Of a DNA stretch of 56,315 nt, positions 1-9,386 are shown piece after piece. Both the position numbers and the translations under genes were made by a program. The stretch covers positions 1 through 56,315 of the forward strand of contig NZ_JAGLCD010000013.1 of assembly GCF_023146395.1 (NCBI RefSeq), written 5' to 3'. The notes beneath the pieces are model-generated. The model was not told the origin of the DNA and searched no databases. It saw nothing but the letters and a program-made list of their open reading frames with translations. How positions within the stretch are numbered: position 1 is the stretch's first letter; each line of letters begins with the position of its first letter. Origin of the DNA: Aeromicrobium sp. Lineage in GTDB: Bacteria > Actinomycetota > Actinomycetes > Propionibacteriales > Nocardioidaceae.

Positions 1-3000
1 CAACGTCCCTGGGCATCACACCTAGCAGCGCGGCAAGCACGACCGACCCCTGTGTCACGAGCCACAGAACCACGGTCACGACGAGGACACCGATCCACGC
101 CGACACCCAGACCGCGACGATCCGGCAGACCTCCACCAGTGCGCGCAGCACCCGGAGCCGGCGCGGGGGCTCGAACGTGCGTGACGTGTCGGCGCCGCCG
201 GCCGACCGGCGCAGCTGGACCGGCGGGCTGCCGAGCCATGACGTGCCGGCCTTCGCCGTGCCACGACGAGGCGCCGCCGACAGCACGGCCACCAGGCCCC
301 CCTTGGGCACCTTGCGTCCCGGGGCCGTCATCCCGGAGTTGCCGACGAAGGCGCGGCGGCCGATCTTGACCCGCTCGACCCGGAGCCAGCCGCCGCCGAG
401 CTCGTACATGCCCAGCATCGTGTCGTCGGCGAGGAACGCCCCGTCGTTCACGGTGGTCAGGCTCGGGATCATGAGGACGGTCGACGCCTCGACGTCGTCA
501 CCGATGCGGGCGCCGAGCAGGCGCAGCCAGGTCGGGGTCAGGAAGCTGGAGTACAGCGGGAACAGCCAGGTGCGCGCCTCGTCGAGGACCCGCACGACGG
601 TCCACGCCCGCCACGCCTGGCGACCGTGGATCGGGTGGGTGCCGGGCTCGAGCCGGCGTGACTGCAGGCGGACGACCACGACGATGGCGGCGGCGAGCAG
701 GAGTCCGGCGACGACCATGACCGCCGGCACCGCGACGACCGCCGTCGCCAACGCGGACCCGGCGTCGTCCGGCACGCCGGCGACCGCGAACCACAGCAGC
801 GCCGCCACGGCGAGGCTCAGTCCCGGGAGGGCGGACAGCAGAGGCGCCGTGACCCCGTACGCGACCATCCAGGCCGGGCTTCGTCGCGCCTTGGTGGTGA
901 CCGAGGGACCGCGCGCCGGCCCGACGGCCTCGGCGGGCGCACCGGACCAGTACTCGCCGGAGGGCACACGCCCGAACACCGCGGACCCCGGACCGATCTC
1001 GGCGTCGTCGCCGACCTGCGCTCCTCCGGCCAGGGTGCTCCGGGTGCCGATCCGTGCCCGCTTGCCGACCGCGACGTGCCCGAGGTGGAACGTGCCGCCG
1101 TCGACCCAGTGGCCGGAGACGTCGACCTCGGGCTCGAGCGAGCAGTGCGCGCCCAGGGTCAGGAACCCGGTGACGGGTGGGACCGTGTGCAGGTCGACGC
1201 CGCGACCGACGGAGCACCCGAGGAGCTTGGCGTAGAGGGTCGTCAGGGCCGCCGAGCCGAGTCCGGTGGCCCCGACCTCGGCCGCGAGGCGCTCGGCGAA
1301 CCAGACACGGACGTGGGTGGCGCCACCGCGTCGGTACCGCCCGGGGGACACACCCAGCAGCACGACCCGCGCCAGGGCGGAGGCCACGAGGACCCGGCCG
1401 GGCGGGAGGACGAGCAGGAGCCACATCGGGACCACCCACGCCCACCCCATCTCGGGCAGCCACGCGGCGTCGAGGACGCTGCGCGCGCCCAGGACCCCGA
1501 GGCCGATCCACGCCAGCCAGCGCAGGCCGCCGACCGTGCGCGCCACGACCGTCGCCAGCGTCAGGGCGACCTGCGACCCGAGCGGCACCGGGTGCACTGT
1601 CTCGTTGGCCTTGGCGTCGCGCCCTCGCATGCCCTCCAGGACCGTCGCCAGGTCGCCCAGCGTCGGGTGCTCGTAGACGTCGGCGACCGTGAGCTCGGGG
1701 ATCTCCTCACGGACCCGCGCGACGAGCTGCGCCGCGGTCAGGCTGCCGCCACCGAGGTCGAAGAAGTCCGCGTCGGCGCCGTCGGGGCTCGCTCCGAGCA
1801 GGTCCCGCCAGAGGCCCGCCAGCCACGCAGCGCCGGAACCGAGATCGGCCGTTGCCGACTCGTCCGACGGCAGCGGCCACGGGAGCGCGTCACGGTCGAT
1901 CTTGCCGGAGGTGCGGGTGGGGATCGTCTCGACCACCGCGAGCCGGGGCACCAACGCGGCGGGCATCGTGGCGCGGAGGTGCTGGGACGCGGATGCCGGG
2001 TCGAAGACCGGGTCATGATCGGGGTCGATGCTGACGTACCCGACGAGCACCGTGTTGCCGGCGGCGCTCTTGCGGATCGCGGCCGCCGCGGCGATGACGC
2101 CCGGCAGGCCCAAGAGCGCGCTGTCGAGCTCACCGAGCTCGATGCGGCGACCGCCGATCTTGACCTGGTCGTCCGCGCGACCCTGGAAGAGCAGGCCCTC
2201 GGGATCGTTCACGACGACGTCACCGCTGCGGTAGGCGCGTTCCCAGCCGAGAGTCGGCATCGCGGCGTACTTCTCGGCGTCCTTGGTGGGGTCCAGGTAG
2301 CGCGCCAGGCCGACGCCACCGATGATCAGCTCCCCGGCCTCACCCTCCGGGACGGGGAGGCCCTGCGCGTCGACGACCGCGAGGTCCCAGCCGTCCAGCG
2401 GGAGCCCGATGCGTACGGGACCCTCCGGCCCGAGCTGCGCGCCGCACGCCACGACGGTGGCCTCGGTCGGCCCGTAGGTGTTCCAGACCTCGCGGTCCGG
2501 GGTGGCCAGCCGGGCCCCGATCTCGGGCGGACATGCCTCGCCGCCGAGGATCAGCAGACGGACGCGATCGAGCGCCGACGTGGGCCACAGCGACACGAGC
2601 GTGGGCACGGTCGACACGACCGTGATGCCGTTCGCGACGAGCCAGCCGCCCAGCTCCGCCCCGCTCTTGACCAGCGACCGGGGGGCGGGCACGAGGCAGG
2701 CGCCGTGCCGCCAGGCCAACCACATCTCCTCGCACGACGCGTCGAAGGCGACCGAGAGGCCCGCCATGACGCGGTCGCCCGGTCCGAGCGGCGCATCGGC
2801 CAGGAACCAGCGCGCCTCCGCGTCGACGAACGCCGCCGCGTTGCGGTGACGCACGGCCACGCCCTTGGGGGTCCCGGTCGAGCCGGAGGTGAAGATGATC
2901 CAGGCGTCGTCCTCGGTCGTGGGGAACGCCCGCTCGTCCTCGCTCAGCTCGCGGGCGGGGCGGCGGAGGGCCACCTGCATCCCGTCACCCACGACCGCGG

Positions 3001-3358
3001 CCACGGCCGCCTCCCCCAGCACGGTGCGGGCGCGCTCCGGCGGGTCGTCGACGTCGACGGGCACGTAGGCGGCGCCCGCCACGATCACACCTGCGATCGC
3101 GGCGTAGAGGTCGACCGTTCCGGAGTCGATGCGGATGCCCACGCGGTCGCCGCGGCCCACGCCGAGCGCGTGGAGCTCGTCGGCCAGGAGCGAGGCACGC
3201 TCCCAGAACTCGGCGTAGGTGAGGACCTCGGCGCCGTTGTCGACGGCCGGGGACTCCGGCACCGTCTCCGCCGTCGCGCGCAGGATGTCGACCAAGGTGC
3301 GGGGGTCCGGCGCGGCGGCGGAACGCAGCAGGGGCGAGGCCGCAACGGGGTCGGTCAC
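1..3358 (-). CDS. Pls/PosA-type membrane non-ribosomal peptide synthetase (3' end outside window)
   Basis: The start is a GTG at 3358 and the frame stays open to the window edge (about 1119 residues visible). Domains in order: an adenylation domain with the A3 loop FTSGSTGTPKG near residue 160, FDASCEEMW and NTYGPTEA further on; a carrier domain with FFDLGGGSLTAAQL, whose phosphopantetheine serine is near residue 539; then several hydrophobic segments mixed with left-handed beta-helix-like regions of the kind described as the NRPS terminal domain of the poly-lysine synthetase (Pls) family. Family knowledge: Pls-like enzymes activate one amino acid and polymerise or transfer it at the membrane without an ordinary condensation domain. 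The substrate cannot be read here. A GGAGG lies about 15 bases before the GTG and a closer GGGAG about 9 bases before it. The gene is divergent from the FrnE-like gene. Confidence 0.9.
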   Translation of the reverse strand, partial: MTDPVAASPLLRSAAAPDPRTLVDILRATAETVPESPAVDNGAEVLTYAEFWERASLLADELHALGVGRGDRVGIRIDSGTVDLYAAIAGVIVAGAAYVPVDVDDPPERARTVLGEAAVAAVVGDGMQVALRRPARELSEDERAFPTTEDDAWIIFTSGSTGTPKGVAVRHRNAAAFVDAEARWFLADAPLGPGDRVMAGLSVAFDASCEEMWLAWRHGACLVPAPRSLVKSGAELGGWLVANGITVVSTVPTLVSLWPTSALDRVRLLILGGEACPPEIGARLATPDREVWNTYGPTEATVVACGAQLGPEGPVRIGLPLDGWDLAVVDAQGLPVPEGEAGELIIGGVGLARYLDPTKDAEKYAAMPTLGWERAYRSGDVVVNDPEGLLFQGRADDQVKIGGRRIELGELDSALLGLPGVIAAAAAIRKSAAGNTVLVGYVSIDPDHDPVFDPASASQHLRATMPAALVPRLAVVETIPTRTSGKIDRDALPWPLPSDESATADLGSGAAWLAGLWRDLLGASPDGADADFFDLGGGSLTAAQLVARVREEIPELTVADVYEHPTLGDLATVLEGMRGRDAKANETVHPVPLGSQVALTLATVVARTVGGLRWLAWIGLGVLGARSVLDAAWLPEMGWAWVVPMWLLLVLPPGRVLVASALARVVLLGVSPGRYRRGGATHVRVWFAERLAAEVGATGLGSAALTTLYAKLLGCSVGRGVDLHTVPPVTGFLTLGAHCSLEPEVDVSGHWVDGGTFHLGHVAVGKRARIGTRSTLAGGAQVGDDAEIGPGSAVFGRVPSGEYWSGAPAEAVGPARGPSVTTKARRSPAWMVAYGVTAPLLSALPGLSLAVAALLWFAVAGVPDDAGSALATAVVAVPAVMVVAGLLLAAAIVVVVRLQSRRLEPGTHPIHGRQAWRAWTVVRVLDEARTWLFPLYSSFLTPTWLRLLGARIGDDVEASTVLMIPSLTTVNDGAFLADDTMLGMYELGGGWLRVERVKIGRRAFVGNSGMTAPGRKVPKGGLVAVLSAAPRRGTAKAGTSWLGSPPVQLRRSAGGADTSRTFEPPRRLRVLRALVEVCRIVAVWVSAWIGVLVVTVVLWLVTQGSVVLAALLGVMPRDV

Positions 3359-3453
3359 CGCCGGATGCTCCCACCTCCAGGTGAACGCAAGGTGTCGGAC
3401 ACGCCGGCCGCGACGGCGGGAACACGACCCGGCCCCAGCGTGTTGGACCCATC

Positions 3454-4119
3454 ATGAGCCATCCCGTGAAGGTCGACGTCTGGTCCGACATCGCCTGCCC
3501 CTGGTGCTTCGTCGGCAAGCGCCGCTTCGAACAGGCCGTGGCCCGCTTCGACGGCGAGGTCGAGGTCGAGTACCACTCGTTCGAGCTCTCCCCCGAGACG
3601 CCGGTCGACTACGCCGGCACCGAGGCCCAGTTCCTGGCCCAGCACAAGGGCCTGCCGACGCAGCAGGCCGAGCAGATGCTCGCGCAGATGACGGAGCTCG
3701 CTGCTGGCGAGGGCCTCGCCTACGACTTCGGCAGCCTGCAGCACGCCAACACCGTGCTGGCCCACCAGGCCCTGCACCACGCCAAGGCGCACGGCAAGCA
3801 GGTCGAGCTCAAGGAGCGCCTGCTGGCGGCCTACTTCGAGCAGGGCCTCAACCTCAACCACGCCGAGGTGCTGGCCGACCTTGCGGCGGAGGTCGGGCTC
3901 GATCGCGACGCGGTGCTGACCGACCTCGAGAGCGGCGCGCACCTGCCCGCGGTGCGCGCGGACCAGGAGCAGGCGATCGAGTACGGCATCGGCGGCGTAC
4001 CGTTCTACGTCTTCGACGGTCGGCTCGCGGTCTCCGGCGCACAGTCCCCCGACGTCTTCGTCACGGCGCTGGAGCGTGTCGCCCGGGAGGCCGTGACCGA
4101 GTCGGGACAGCCCGCATGA
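3454..4119 (+). CDS. DsbA-family oxidoreductase, FrnE-like
   Basis: This 221-residue protein has a thioredoxin-fold DsbA domain with the redox motif CPWC at residues 15-18, just after the first beta strand (VDVWSDIACPWC). A cis-proline candidate lies in GIGGVPFYVF near residue 180. There is no signal peptide, so it is cytoplasmic like FrnE of Deinococcus and the 2-hydroxychromene-2-carboxylate isomerase branch. Expected role: thiol-disulfide exchange or isomerase activity; the natural substrate is unknown. The stop overlaps the start of a small Cys-pair ORF by ATGA, so the two are probably translated together. No clear Shine-Dalgarno sequence precedes the ATG. It is transcribed away from the peptide synthetase. 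Confidence 0.9.
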   Translation: MSHPVKVDVWSDIACPWCFVGKRRFEQAVARFDGEVEVEYHSFELSPETPVDYAGTEAQFLAQHKGLPTQQAEQMLAQMTELAAGEGLAYDFGSLQHANTVLAHQALHHAKAHGKQVELKERLLAAYFEQGLNLNHAEVLADLAAEVGLDRDAVLTDLESGAHLPAVRADQEQAIEYGIGGVPFYVFDGRLAVSGAQSPDVFVTALERVAREAVTESGQPA

Positions 4120-4250
4120 GCGGCCCCTTTGAGATGGTCGGCGAGGTCGACGCACCCGTCTGCGTCGACGGCGTGTGCGCGCTTCCCACGGACGCCGTCG
4201 AGGCCGCGCCCGCGGGTGCGGGCACGGCCTCGGACGGCCAGCACACCTAG
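4116..4250 (+). CDS. 44-residue Cys-pair microprotein coupled to FrnE-like gene
   Basis: A 44-codon frame begins with ATG inside the stop of the DsbA-like gene (ATGA overlap) and ends one base before the convergent usp stop codon. The peptide contains APVCVDGVCALP, a pair of cysteines (16 and 21) separated by four residues, followed by an Ala/Gly-rich, probably unstructured tail. It has no signal peptide or membrane segment. Being coupled to a thiol oxidoreductase suggests it could be a substrate, redox partner or metal-binding adaptor of that enzyme; this is inference. The overlap and the compact spacing favour a real gene, but no homologue can be checked here. Confidence 0.55.
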   Translation: MSGPFEMVGEVDAPVCVDGVCALPTDAVEAAPAGAGTASDGQHT

Positions 4251-4251
4251 G

Positions 4252-4659
4252 TCAGAGCAGCTCGGTGCCCGCCTCGGGCTTGACGGCCAGGACCGGGCAC
4301 GGCGCGTCGAGGATGATGCGCTGCGCGACGCTGCCCAGCAACATCTTGCCGACCGGCGAGCGGTGCCGGATGCCCACGACGGCCAGGGACGCACCCGTGC
4401 CCTGGATCTCGTCGACCACGGCCGCCGCGACGTCGTCGACGACGCCGTGGGCGACCCGGACCTTGAGGCCCAACTGGGTGATGGCGGCCGTGACCCGGGC
4501 GATCTCCTCGTCGGCGGCGTAGCGCCGATCCACGAGGGCGTCGCCGCGCGTCACGTTCACGACCACGAGGTCCTCGTGGCGCTGCTCCGCCTGGGCCACG
4601 GCGTGGGCCAGCGCGGCCGCTCCGTACTCGTCGGCCGACCAGGCCACGACGACCGTCAT
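4252..4659 (-). CDS. Universal stress protein (UspA fold)
   Basis: This 135-residue single Usp domain begins [17 protein letters not shown] and carries the ATP-binding glycine region near the C-terminus ([22 protein letters not shown], which matches the G-2x-G-9x-G-S/T pattern approximately), so it probably binds ATP. The ATG at 4659 overlaps the tctA stop by ATGA, which fixes the start and makes it the last gene of tctC-tctB-tctA-usp. Usp genes next to transporters are common, and a role in sensing the energy state or modulating the permease is plausible but inferred. Its stop is separated by one base from the convergent microprotein stop, leaving no room for a separate terminator. Confidence 0.9.
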   Translation of the reverse strand: MTVVVAWSADEYGAAALAHAVAQAEQRHEDLVVVNVTRGDALVDRRYAADEEIARVTAAITQLGLKVRVAHGVVDDVAAAVVDEIQGTGASLAVVGIRHRSPVGKMLLGSVAQRIILDAPCPVLAVKPEAGTELL

Positions 4660-6164
4660 GCGGACACCTCCTGCTTCTCGTCCTCCAGCTCGGACGAGGG
4701 GGTCCCCGTCCGACGTCCTGCCACGATCGTGCCGATCAGCAGCAGCGCCATGACGATGTAGACGGCCACCGCGACCGGCTCGCTCCACAAGGTCGACACG
4801 TCACCCTGCGAGATCGCCAGTGCCTGCGTCAGCTGCAGCTCCAGCAGCGGGCCGAGGATCACCCCGATCACGAGCGGAAGGACCGGGAGCCCGAACCGCC
4901 GCATCGCCAGGCCCAGCAGACCCAGCACCCCCAGCAGCGCCAGGTCGAACGCGTCGAAGTTGACGCTGTAGGCCCCGAGCGAGGCGAAGAACAGGATGCC
5001 GGCGTACAGGTAGGGCCGCGGGATCTGCAGCAGCTTCGCCCAGACCGGCGCGAGCGGCAGGTTGATCAGCAGCAGCAGCGTGTTCGCGATGAACAGGCTC
5101 GCGAGCAGGGCCCAGACCAGCTCGGGGTTCGCGTCGAGGAACTGCGGGCCGGGCTGGAGTCCGTAGTTCTGCATCGCGACCAGGATGACCGCAGCCGTCG
5201 CGGTGGTGGGCAGACCGATCGCGAGCAGGGGCACCAGGGTGCCGGCGGCCGAGGCGTTGTTGGCGGCCTCCGGCCCCGCGACGCCCTCGATGGCCCCGTG
5301 ACCGAACTCCTCGGGGTGCTTGGAGAGGCGACGCTCGGTGATGTACGACAGGAACGTCGGCACCTCGGCGCCACCGGCCGGCAGCGCGCCGAACGGGAAG
5401 CCGTACGCCGTGCCGCGCAGCCACGGCATCCACGAGCGACGCCAGTCGCTGCGGCTCATCCACGGCTGACCCACGGGAATGATCTCCAGCGGCTTGCGAC
5501 GCAGGTGCGCCGCGACCCACAGGGCCTCGCCGATCGCGAAGATCGCGACCGCGACGATCACGATGTCGATGCCGTCGGCGAGCTTGGCCTCCCCGAACGT
5601 CATGCGTGCCTGGCCCGTGGACGTGCCTACCAGACCGATCGCGAGCCCCAGGAACAGGGCGACGAAGCCGCGCAGCTTGGAGGACCCGAGCACCGCGGTC
5701 ACCGCGAACAGGGCGAGCACCATGATGGCGAAGTACGACGGCGCGCCGAGCGTGACGACGAGATCGGCGATGTTCGGCGCGAGCACCACGAGCAGGACCG
5801 TGCCGATCGTGCCGGCGATGAACGAGCCGATCGCCGCCGTGGCCAGGGCCTGGGCCGCACGACCCTTCTTGGCCATCTTGTTGCCCTCGAGCGCCGTGAC
5901 GACCGAGGAGGACTCCCCCGGCGTGTTGAGCAGGATCGAGGTCGTCGAGCCGCCGTACATGCCGCCGTAGTAGATGCCGGCGAACATGATGAGCGCACTG
6001 CTCGGCGAGACGTTGTACGTCACGGGCAGCAGCAGGGCCACGGTCATGGCCGGGCCGATGCCGGGCAGCACGCCGACCGCCGTGCCGAGCAGCACGCCGA
6101 TCACGGCGAAGAGCAGGTTGGTGGGGGTCAGCGCGGTCGCGAACCCGTCGAGGAGAAGCTCCAT
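4656..6164 (-). CDS. tctA: Tripartite tricarboxylate transporter, large permease TctA
   Basis: This 502-residue polytopic membrane protein has the hallmark N-terminal TctA sequence ([20 protein letters not shown], then [21 protein letters not shown]). Length and the roughly dozen hydrophobic segments fit the family. It forms the membrane channel of a TTT system with TctB and is fed by the binding protein TctC; such systems import citrate, tartrate, terephthalate or similar carboxylates driven by cation gradients. The start is 1 base after the tctB stop (TGACATG arrangement). It is followed by an overlapping usp gene. The substrate cannot be deduced from the permease. Confidence 0.95.
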   Translation of the reverse strand: MELLLDGFATALTPTNLLFAVIGVLLGTAVGVLPGIGPAMTVALLLPVTYNVSPSSALIMFAGIYYGGMYGGSTTSILLNTPGESSSVVTALEGNKMAKKGRAAQALATAAIGSFIAGTIGTVLLVVLAPNIADLVVTLGAPSYFAIMVLALFAVTAVLGSSKLRGFVALFLGLAIGLVGTSTGQARMTFGEAKLADGIDIVIVAVAIFAIGEALWVAAHLRRKPLEIIPVGQPWMSRSDWRRSWMPWLRGTAYGFPFGALPAGGAEVPTFLSYITERRLSKHPEEFGHGAIEGVAGPEAANNASAAGTLVPLLAIGLPTTATAAVILVAMQNYGLQPGPQFLDANPELVWALLASLFIANTLLLLINLPLAPVWAKLLQIPRPYLYAGILFFASLGAYSVNFDAFDLALLGVLGLLGLAMRRFGLPVLPLVIGVILGPLLELQLTQALAISQGDVSTLWSEPVAVAVYIVMALLLIGTIVAGRRTGTPSSELEDEKQEVSA

Positions 6165-6165
6165 G

Positions 6166-6693
6166 TCAGAGCACCCCGTCCAGGACGCCCGCGGGGATCG
6201 GGATGCCGAGCCCCACGTAGAACCCGTACCAGGTCAGCAGTCCGAGCGCCGTGCCGATCGCGATGTCGAGGATCAGCCGGCGGCTGCCCAGCACTCGCGC
6301 GGTCCCGACGAACAGGAACGCGCCGACGATCGCCCAGCCGAGCCAGCTGATCGTCAGCACGACGACCACGAACACGGCGCCGAGCTTGGCGACGGTCGCC
6401 CAGTCGCTGCCCTGCGTGAGGTCGACGTCCTCGCCACCCTCGGCCTCGGCGACGTCGCCCCGGTAGGTCGCGACCGTCAGCAGCACCGACAGCAGGACCA
6501 GGACCGATCCGATGACGTAGCCGAAGGTGTACGGCTGGACGGGTTGATCGGCGAACCCGTCCTTGAGGCCCGCGGCGTCGACCAGGACCAGCACGCCGAC
6601 GACCAGCAGGAAGGCCGCGAGGCCGTACTGCGCGGTGTCGACGATCTTTCCGCGGGACGACTCCCGTGCCTCAGGGGTGATGTCGGTGGTCAT
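6166..6693 (-). CDS. tctB: Tripartite tricarboxylate transporter, small permease TctB
   Basis: This 175-residue protein has four predicted transmembrane segments ([54 protein letters not shown]; a C-terminal segment ending near [14 protein letters not shown]), the normal size and arrangement of TctB. A charged, acidic cytoplasmic loop (EAEGGEDVD) separates segments 2 and 3. The ATG at 6693 overlaps the tctC stop by ATGA, fixing the start. It partners TctA in the membrane complex. Confidence 0.92.
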   Translation of the reverse strand: MTTDITPEARESSRGKIVDTAQYGLAAFLLVVGVLVLVDAAGLKDGFADQPVQPYTFGYVIGSVLVLLSVLLTVATYRGDVAEAEGGEDVDLTQGSDWATVAKLGAVFVVVVLTISWLGWAIVGAFLFVGTARVLGSRRLILDIAIGTALGLLTWYGFYVGLGIPIPAGVLDGVL

Positions 6694-7679
6694 GCCAGTC
6701 CCAGCTCCTTCAGCGTCGACTCGACGCGGTTGTTCTGCTCGATGAGGAAGTCCTCGAACTCCTCGCCGACCATGAAGTTGTCGATCCAGCCGTTGCGCTC
6801 GAGCGCGTCCTCCCACTCCGGGGTGTCGTGCATCTCGGTGAGCAGGTCGACCAGGTCCTGGCGCGCCTCCTCGGAGATGCCCGGCGGTGCGAGGACACCG
6901 CGCCAGTTGAGGAACTCCAGGTCGACGCCCTCCTCCTGGAGCGTCGGCGCGTCGACCGTCTCCAGGCGTTCGGCACCCGAGACCGCCAGGACGCGCAGCT
7001 CCCCGCTGTCGATCTGGCCCTGGAACTCCCCGAGGCCCGACATGCCGACGTCGATCTTCTCGCCGAGCAGTGCCGTCGTCAGTGGTCCTCCACCGTCGTA
7101 GGCGATGTAGTTGACGTCGTTCGGGTCGATGCCGATCGTCTGCGCGAGCTGCATCGGGAACAAGTGGTCGGGGCCGCCCGGCGACGAGCCGCCGCCGACG
7201 GTGACGCTGCCGGGATCGGCCGTCCACGCCGCCACGAGGTCGTCGACACTCTGGAACGGCGAGTCCGCGGGCACGAGGATGCCCTCGGCCTCCGCGACGA
7301 GACCGGCGACGGGTGTGGCCCGATCGACCGTGGCGTCGGACCTGTTGGTGAACACCGCTCCGACGACGCCGAGGCCCATCAGGAGCATGACGTCGTCGGA
7401 ACCCTTCTCGTTGAGCAGGCGCTGCATCGCGACCGTGCCGCTCGCGCCGATGACGTTGTTGATCTCGAACCGGCCGGTCAGCCCGTCCTGCTCCATGACC
7501 TGGGCGGCCGAGCGGCCTGTCAGGTCGTAGCCGCCACCGGGACTGTTCGGGATCATCATCCGCAGCCGGCGGTTGTCGGGGTCGGTGCCGTCTCGAGTCA
7601 CGCCGCACGCCGAGACGGTGGCGACGAGGACGGCGGCGAGGGCCAGTGCGAGAGCACGGCTCCATCGACGTGATGTCAT
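6690..7679 (-). CDS. tctC: Tripartite tricarboxylate transporter substrate-binding lipoprotein TctC
   Basis: This 329-residue binding protein starts at the ATG preceded by AGGAGG with a 5-base spacer. The N-terminus is a lipoprotein signal peptide with lipobox VSAC about 25 residues in. The mature part shows typical TctC features (LRMMIPNSPGGGYDLTGR at the domain start, VIGASGTVAMQRL, VTVGGGSSPGGPDH). It captures the carboxylate outside the membrane and delivers it to TctAB. It is first gene of the operon and is divergent from the sensor kinase gene, with 81 bases between them, the usual arrangement for ligand-induced uptake under two-component control. Confidence 0.95.
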   Translation of the reverse strand: MTSRRWSRALALALAAVLVATVSACGVTRDGTDPDNRRLRMMIPNSPGGGYDLTGRSAAQVMEQDGLTGRFEINNVIGASGTVAMQRLLNEKGSDDVMLLMGLGVVGAVFTNRSDATVDRATPVAGLVAEAEGILVPADSPFQSVDDLVAAWTADPGSVTVGGGSSPGGPDHLFPMQLAQTIGIDPNDVNYIAYDGGGPLTTALLGEKIDVGMSGLGEFQGQIDSGELRVLAVSGAERLETVDAPTLQEEGVDLEFLNWRGVLAPPGISEEARQDLVDLLTEMHDTPEWEDALERNGWIDNFMVGEEFEDFLIEQNNRVESTLKELGLA

Positions 7680-7760
7680 GGTTCCTCCTGGGTCACGACG
7701 ATCCTGGGCGATGATGTGGTCTGCGTCACTCTTCTGGACGCAAAGGAGGTTGTGGTCGTT

Positions 7761-9386
7761 GTGATCATGCGTCGTACGCGACTGACCCTGGCCGGTCAGA
7801 TCCTCATGCTGCAGCTCGTGGTCATCTGCGGCGTGCTCGTCGTGATCGCCATGATCTCGGTGCGGCAGAGCACCGAGACGTTCCAGGCCACCCGCGGCAG
7901 CGCGATGCGGTCGGTCGCCGAGTACACCTCGAACGTCGCGGTCGTGCGCGACCAGATCGACGAGCCCGGCGCGACACGGGCCCTCGCCCCGACGGTCGAC
8001 CGCGGCCTGCAGCTGTCCGGCGCGACGACGGTCGCCATCGCCGACGCCGGCGGCACCATCGTGGCCTCCTCCGATCCGCGCGAGGTCGGTACCCGGGCCG
8101 TCCTCGGCGACAGCCGCATCGGCGAGGGCCGCGGCTGGAGCGGCGACCTCACGATCAACGGCGTCCGCGTGGTCGCCGCCCACGCCCCGGTCATCGGCGA
8201 CGACGGTTCGGTGCTCGGCTTCACGATCGCGACGCAGGCGTACCCCCGGCTGTGGGACCGCATCACCGACGAGACGACCGACCTCGCGGTCTTCCTGGGC
8301 ATCGGGGCCCTCGCCGGGGGCCTCGGGACGTGGTGGGTCTCGCGCCTGCTCAAGCGCCGCACCCGGGGCCTCGGCAGCGCCGAGATCGCGACGTTGGCCG
8401 ACCATCGCGAGGCCCTCCTGCACAGCATCGGCGAAGGAGTCGTGGCGGTCGACCCGTCAGGGCGGGTCACGCTCGTCAACGACGGCGCCCGCGCCCTGCT
8501 GGGCCTGCAGGGCGTGGTGATCGGTCGCCCGGTCTCGAGCCTCGACCTGCCCGAGGACGTGCGGCGGCTGCTCGGCGACCACGACGACGCGCACGACGAG
8601 GTCGTCGTGGTGGGCGACCGGGTCCTGGTCGTCAACCGGCGCGCGGCGAGCAGCCACGGCCGTGGGATCGGTAGCGTCACGACCATGCGCGACCGGACCG
8701 AGCTCGTCTCGTTGCAGAACCAGCTCAGCTCGAACCTCTCGATCAGCGACACCCTCCGGGCCCAGACGCACGAGTTCGCGAACCGCCTGCACACGATCTC
8801 GGGCCTGGTCGAGCTGGAGGAGTACGACGAGCTCGCCCAGCTGCTCGGCACGCTGACCCGGGAGCGAGCCGACCTCGACGCGCGGATCCGAGACCGGGTC
8901 GAGGACCCGGCGGTCGCCGCGCTGCTCGTCGCCAAGTCCTCCGCGGCCACGGAGGTCGCGGTGCGCCTGGTCCTGCACGATCAGGCCCACCTGCCCGCCG
9001 TCGCGGCGGACCTCTCCGCCGATCTCACGACGATCATCGGCAACCTGATCGACAACGCGATCGACGCCAGCCGCGGGCACGAGCCGGCCCAGGTCGAGGT
9101 CATGACCGGAGTGGTCGACCAGGACGTCGTGGTGACCGTCACCGACACCGGCCCCGGGGTACCGGACCACCTGCGCGACACGATCTTCGTCCGGGGGTTC
9201 TCGACCAAGCCCGAGGTGCTCGGCGGCCGCGGGATCGGTCTGCCGCTCGTGCGCGTCATCGCGACCCGCCGCGGGGGCCGGGTCGACGTCGTCCACACCG
9301 GCGAGCACGGCGCGCGCTTCGAGGTCAGGGTCCCGCTGGTCGCCCCCTCCCCTCACACCGTCGTGACCGGGGCGGCGTCGCGATGA
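7761..9386 (+). CDS. CitA/DcuS-family sensor histidine kinase
   Basis: Architecture: transmembrane helix 1 (about residues 10-32), an extracellular sCache/PAS-like sensor domain, transmembrane helix 2 (GIGALAGGLGTWWVSRLL), a cytoplasmic PAS domain (LLHSIGEGVVAVDPSGRVTL), a Spo0B-type dimerisation region with the phosphoacceptor His in QTHEFANRLHTISGL (codon 8769-8771), and a C-terminal ATPase domain (NLIDNAIDAS; DTGPGVP; GGRGIGLPLV). This is the order of CitA/DcuS kinases that sense di- or tricarboxylates. The start is uncertain: AAAGGAGG at 7742-7749 precedes GTG 7761 by 11 bases; ATG 7767 is the alternative. It overlaps the regulator gene by ATGA and faces tctCBA, its likely target. Confidence 0.92.
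   Translation: MIMRRTRLTLAGQILMLQLVVICGVLVVIAMISVRQSTETFQATRGSAMRSVAEYTSNVAVVRDQIDEPGATRALAPTVDRGLQLSGATTVAIADAGGTIVASSDPREVGTRAVLGDSRIGEGRGWSGDLTINGVRVVAAHAPVIGDDGSVLGFTIATQAYPRLWDRITDETTDLAVFLGIGALAGGLGTWWVSRLLKRRTRGLGSAEIATLADHREALLHSIGEGVVAVDPSGRVTLVNDGARALLGLQGVVIGRPVSSLDLPEDVRRLLGDHDDAHDEVVVVGDRVLVVNRRAASSHGRGIGSVTTMRDRTELVSLQNQLSSNLSISDTLRAQTHEFANRLHTISGLVELEEYDELAQLLGTLTRERADLDARIRDRVEDPAVAALLVAKSSAATEVAVRLVLHDQAHLPAVAADLSADLTTIIGNLIDNAIDASRGHEPAQVEVMTGVVDQDVVVTVTDTGPGVPDHLRDTIFVRGFSTKPEVLGGRGIGLPLVRVIATRRGGRVDVVHTGEHGARFEVRVPLVAPSPHTVVTGAASR

Noticed and set aside
1076..3457. Long plus-strand open frame of 793 codons
   Set aside because: It is antisense to the peptide synthetase, which has clear motifs; long open antisense frames are expected at this GC content.
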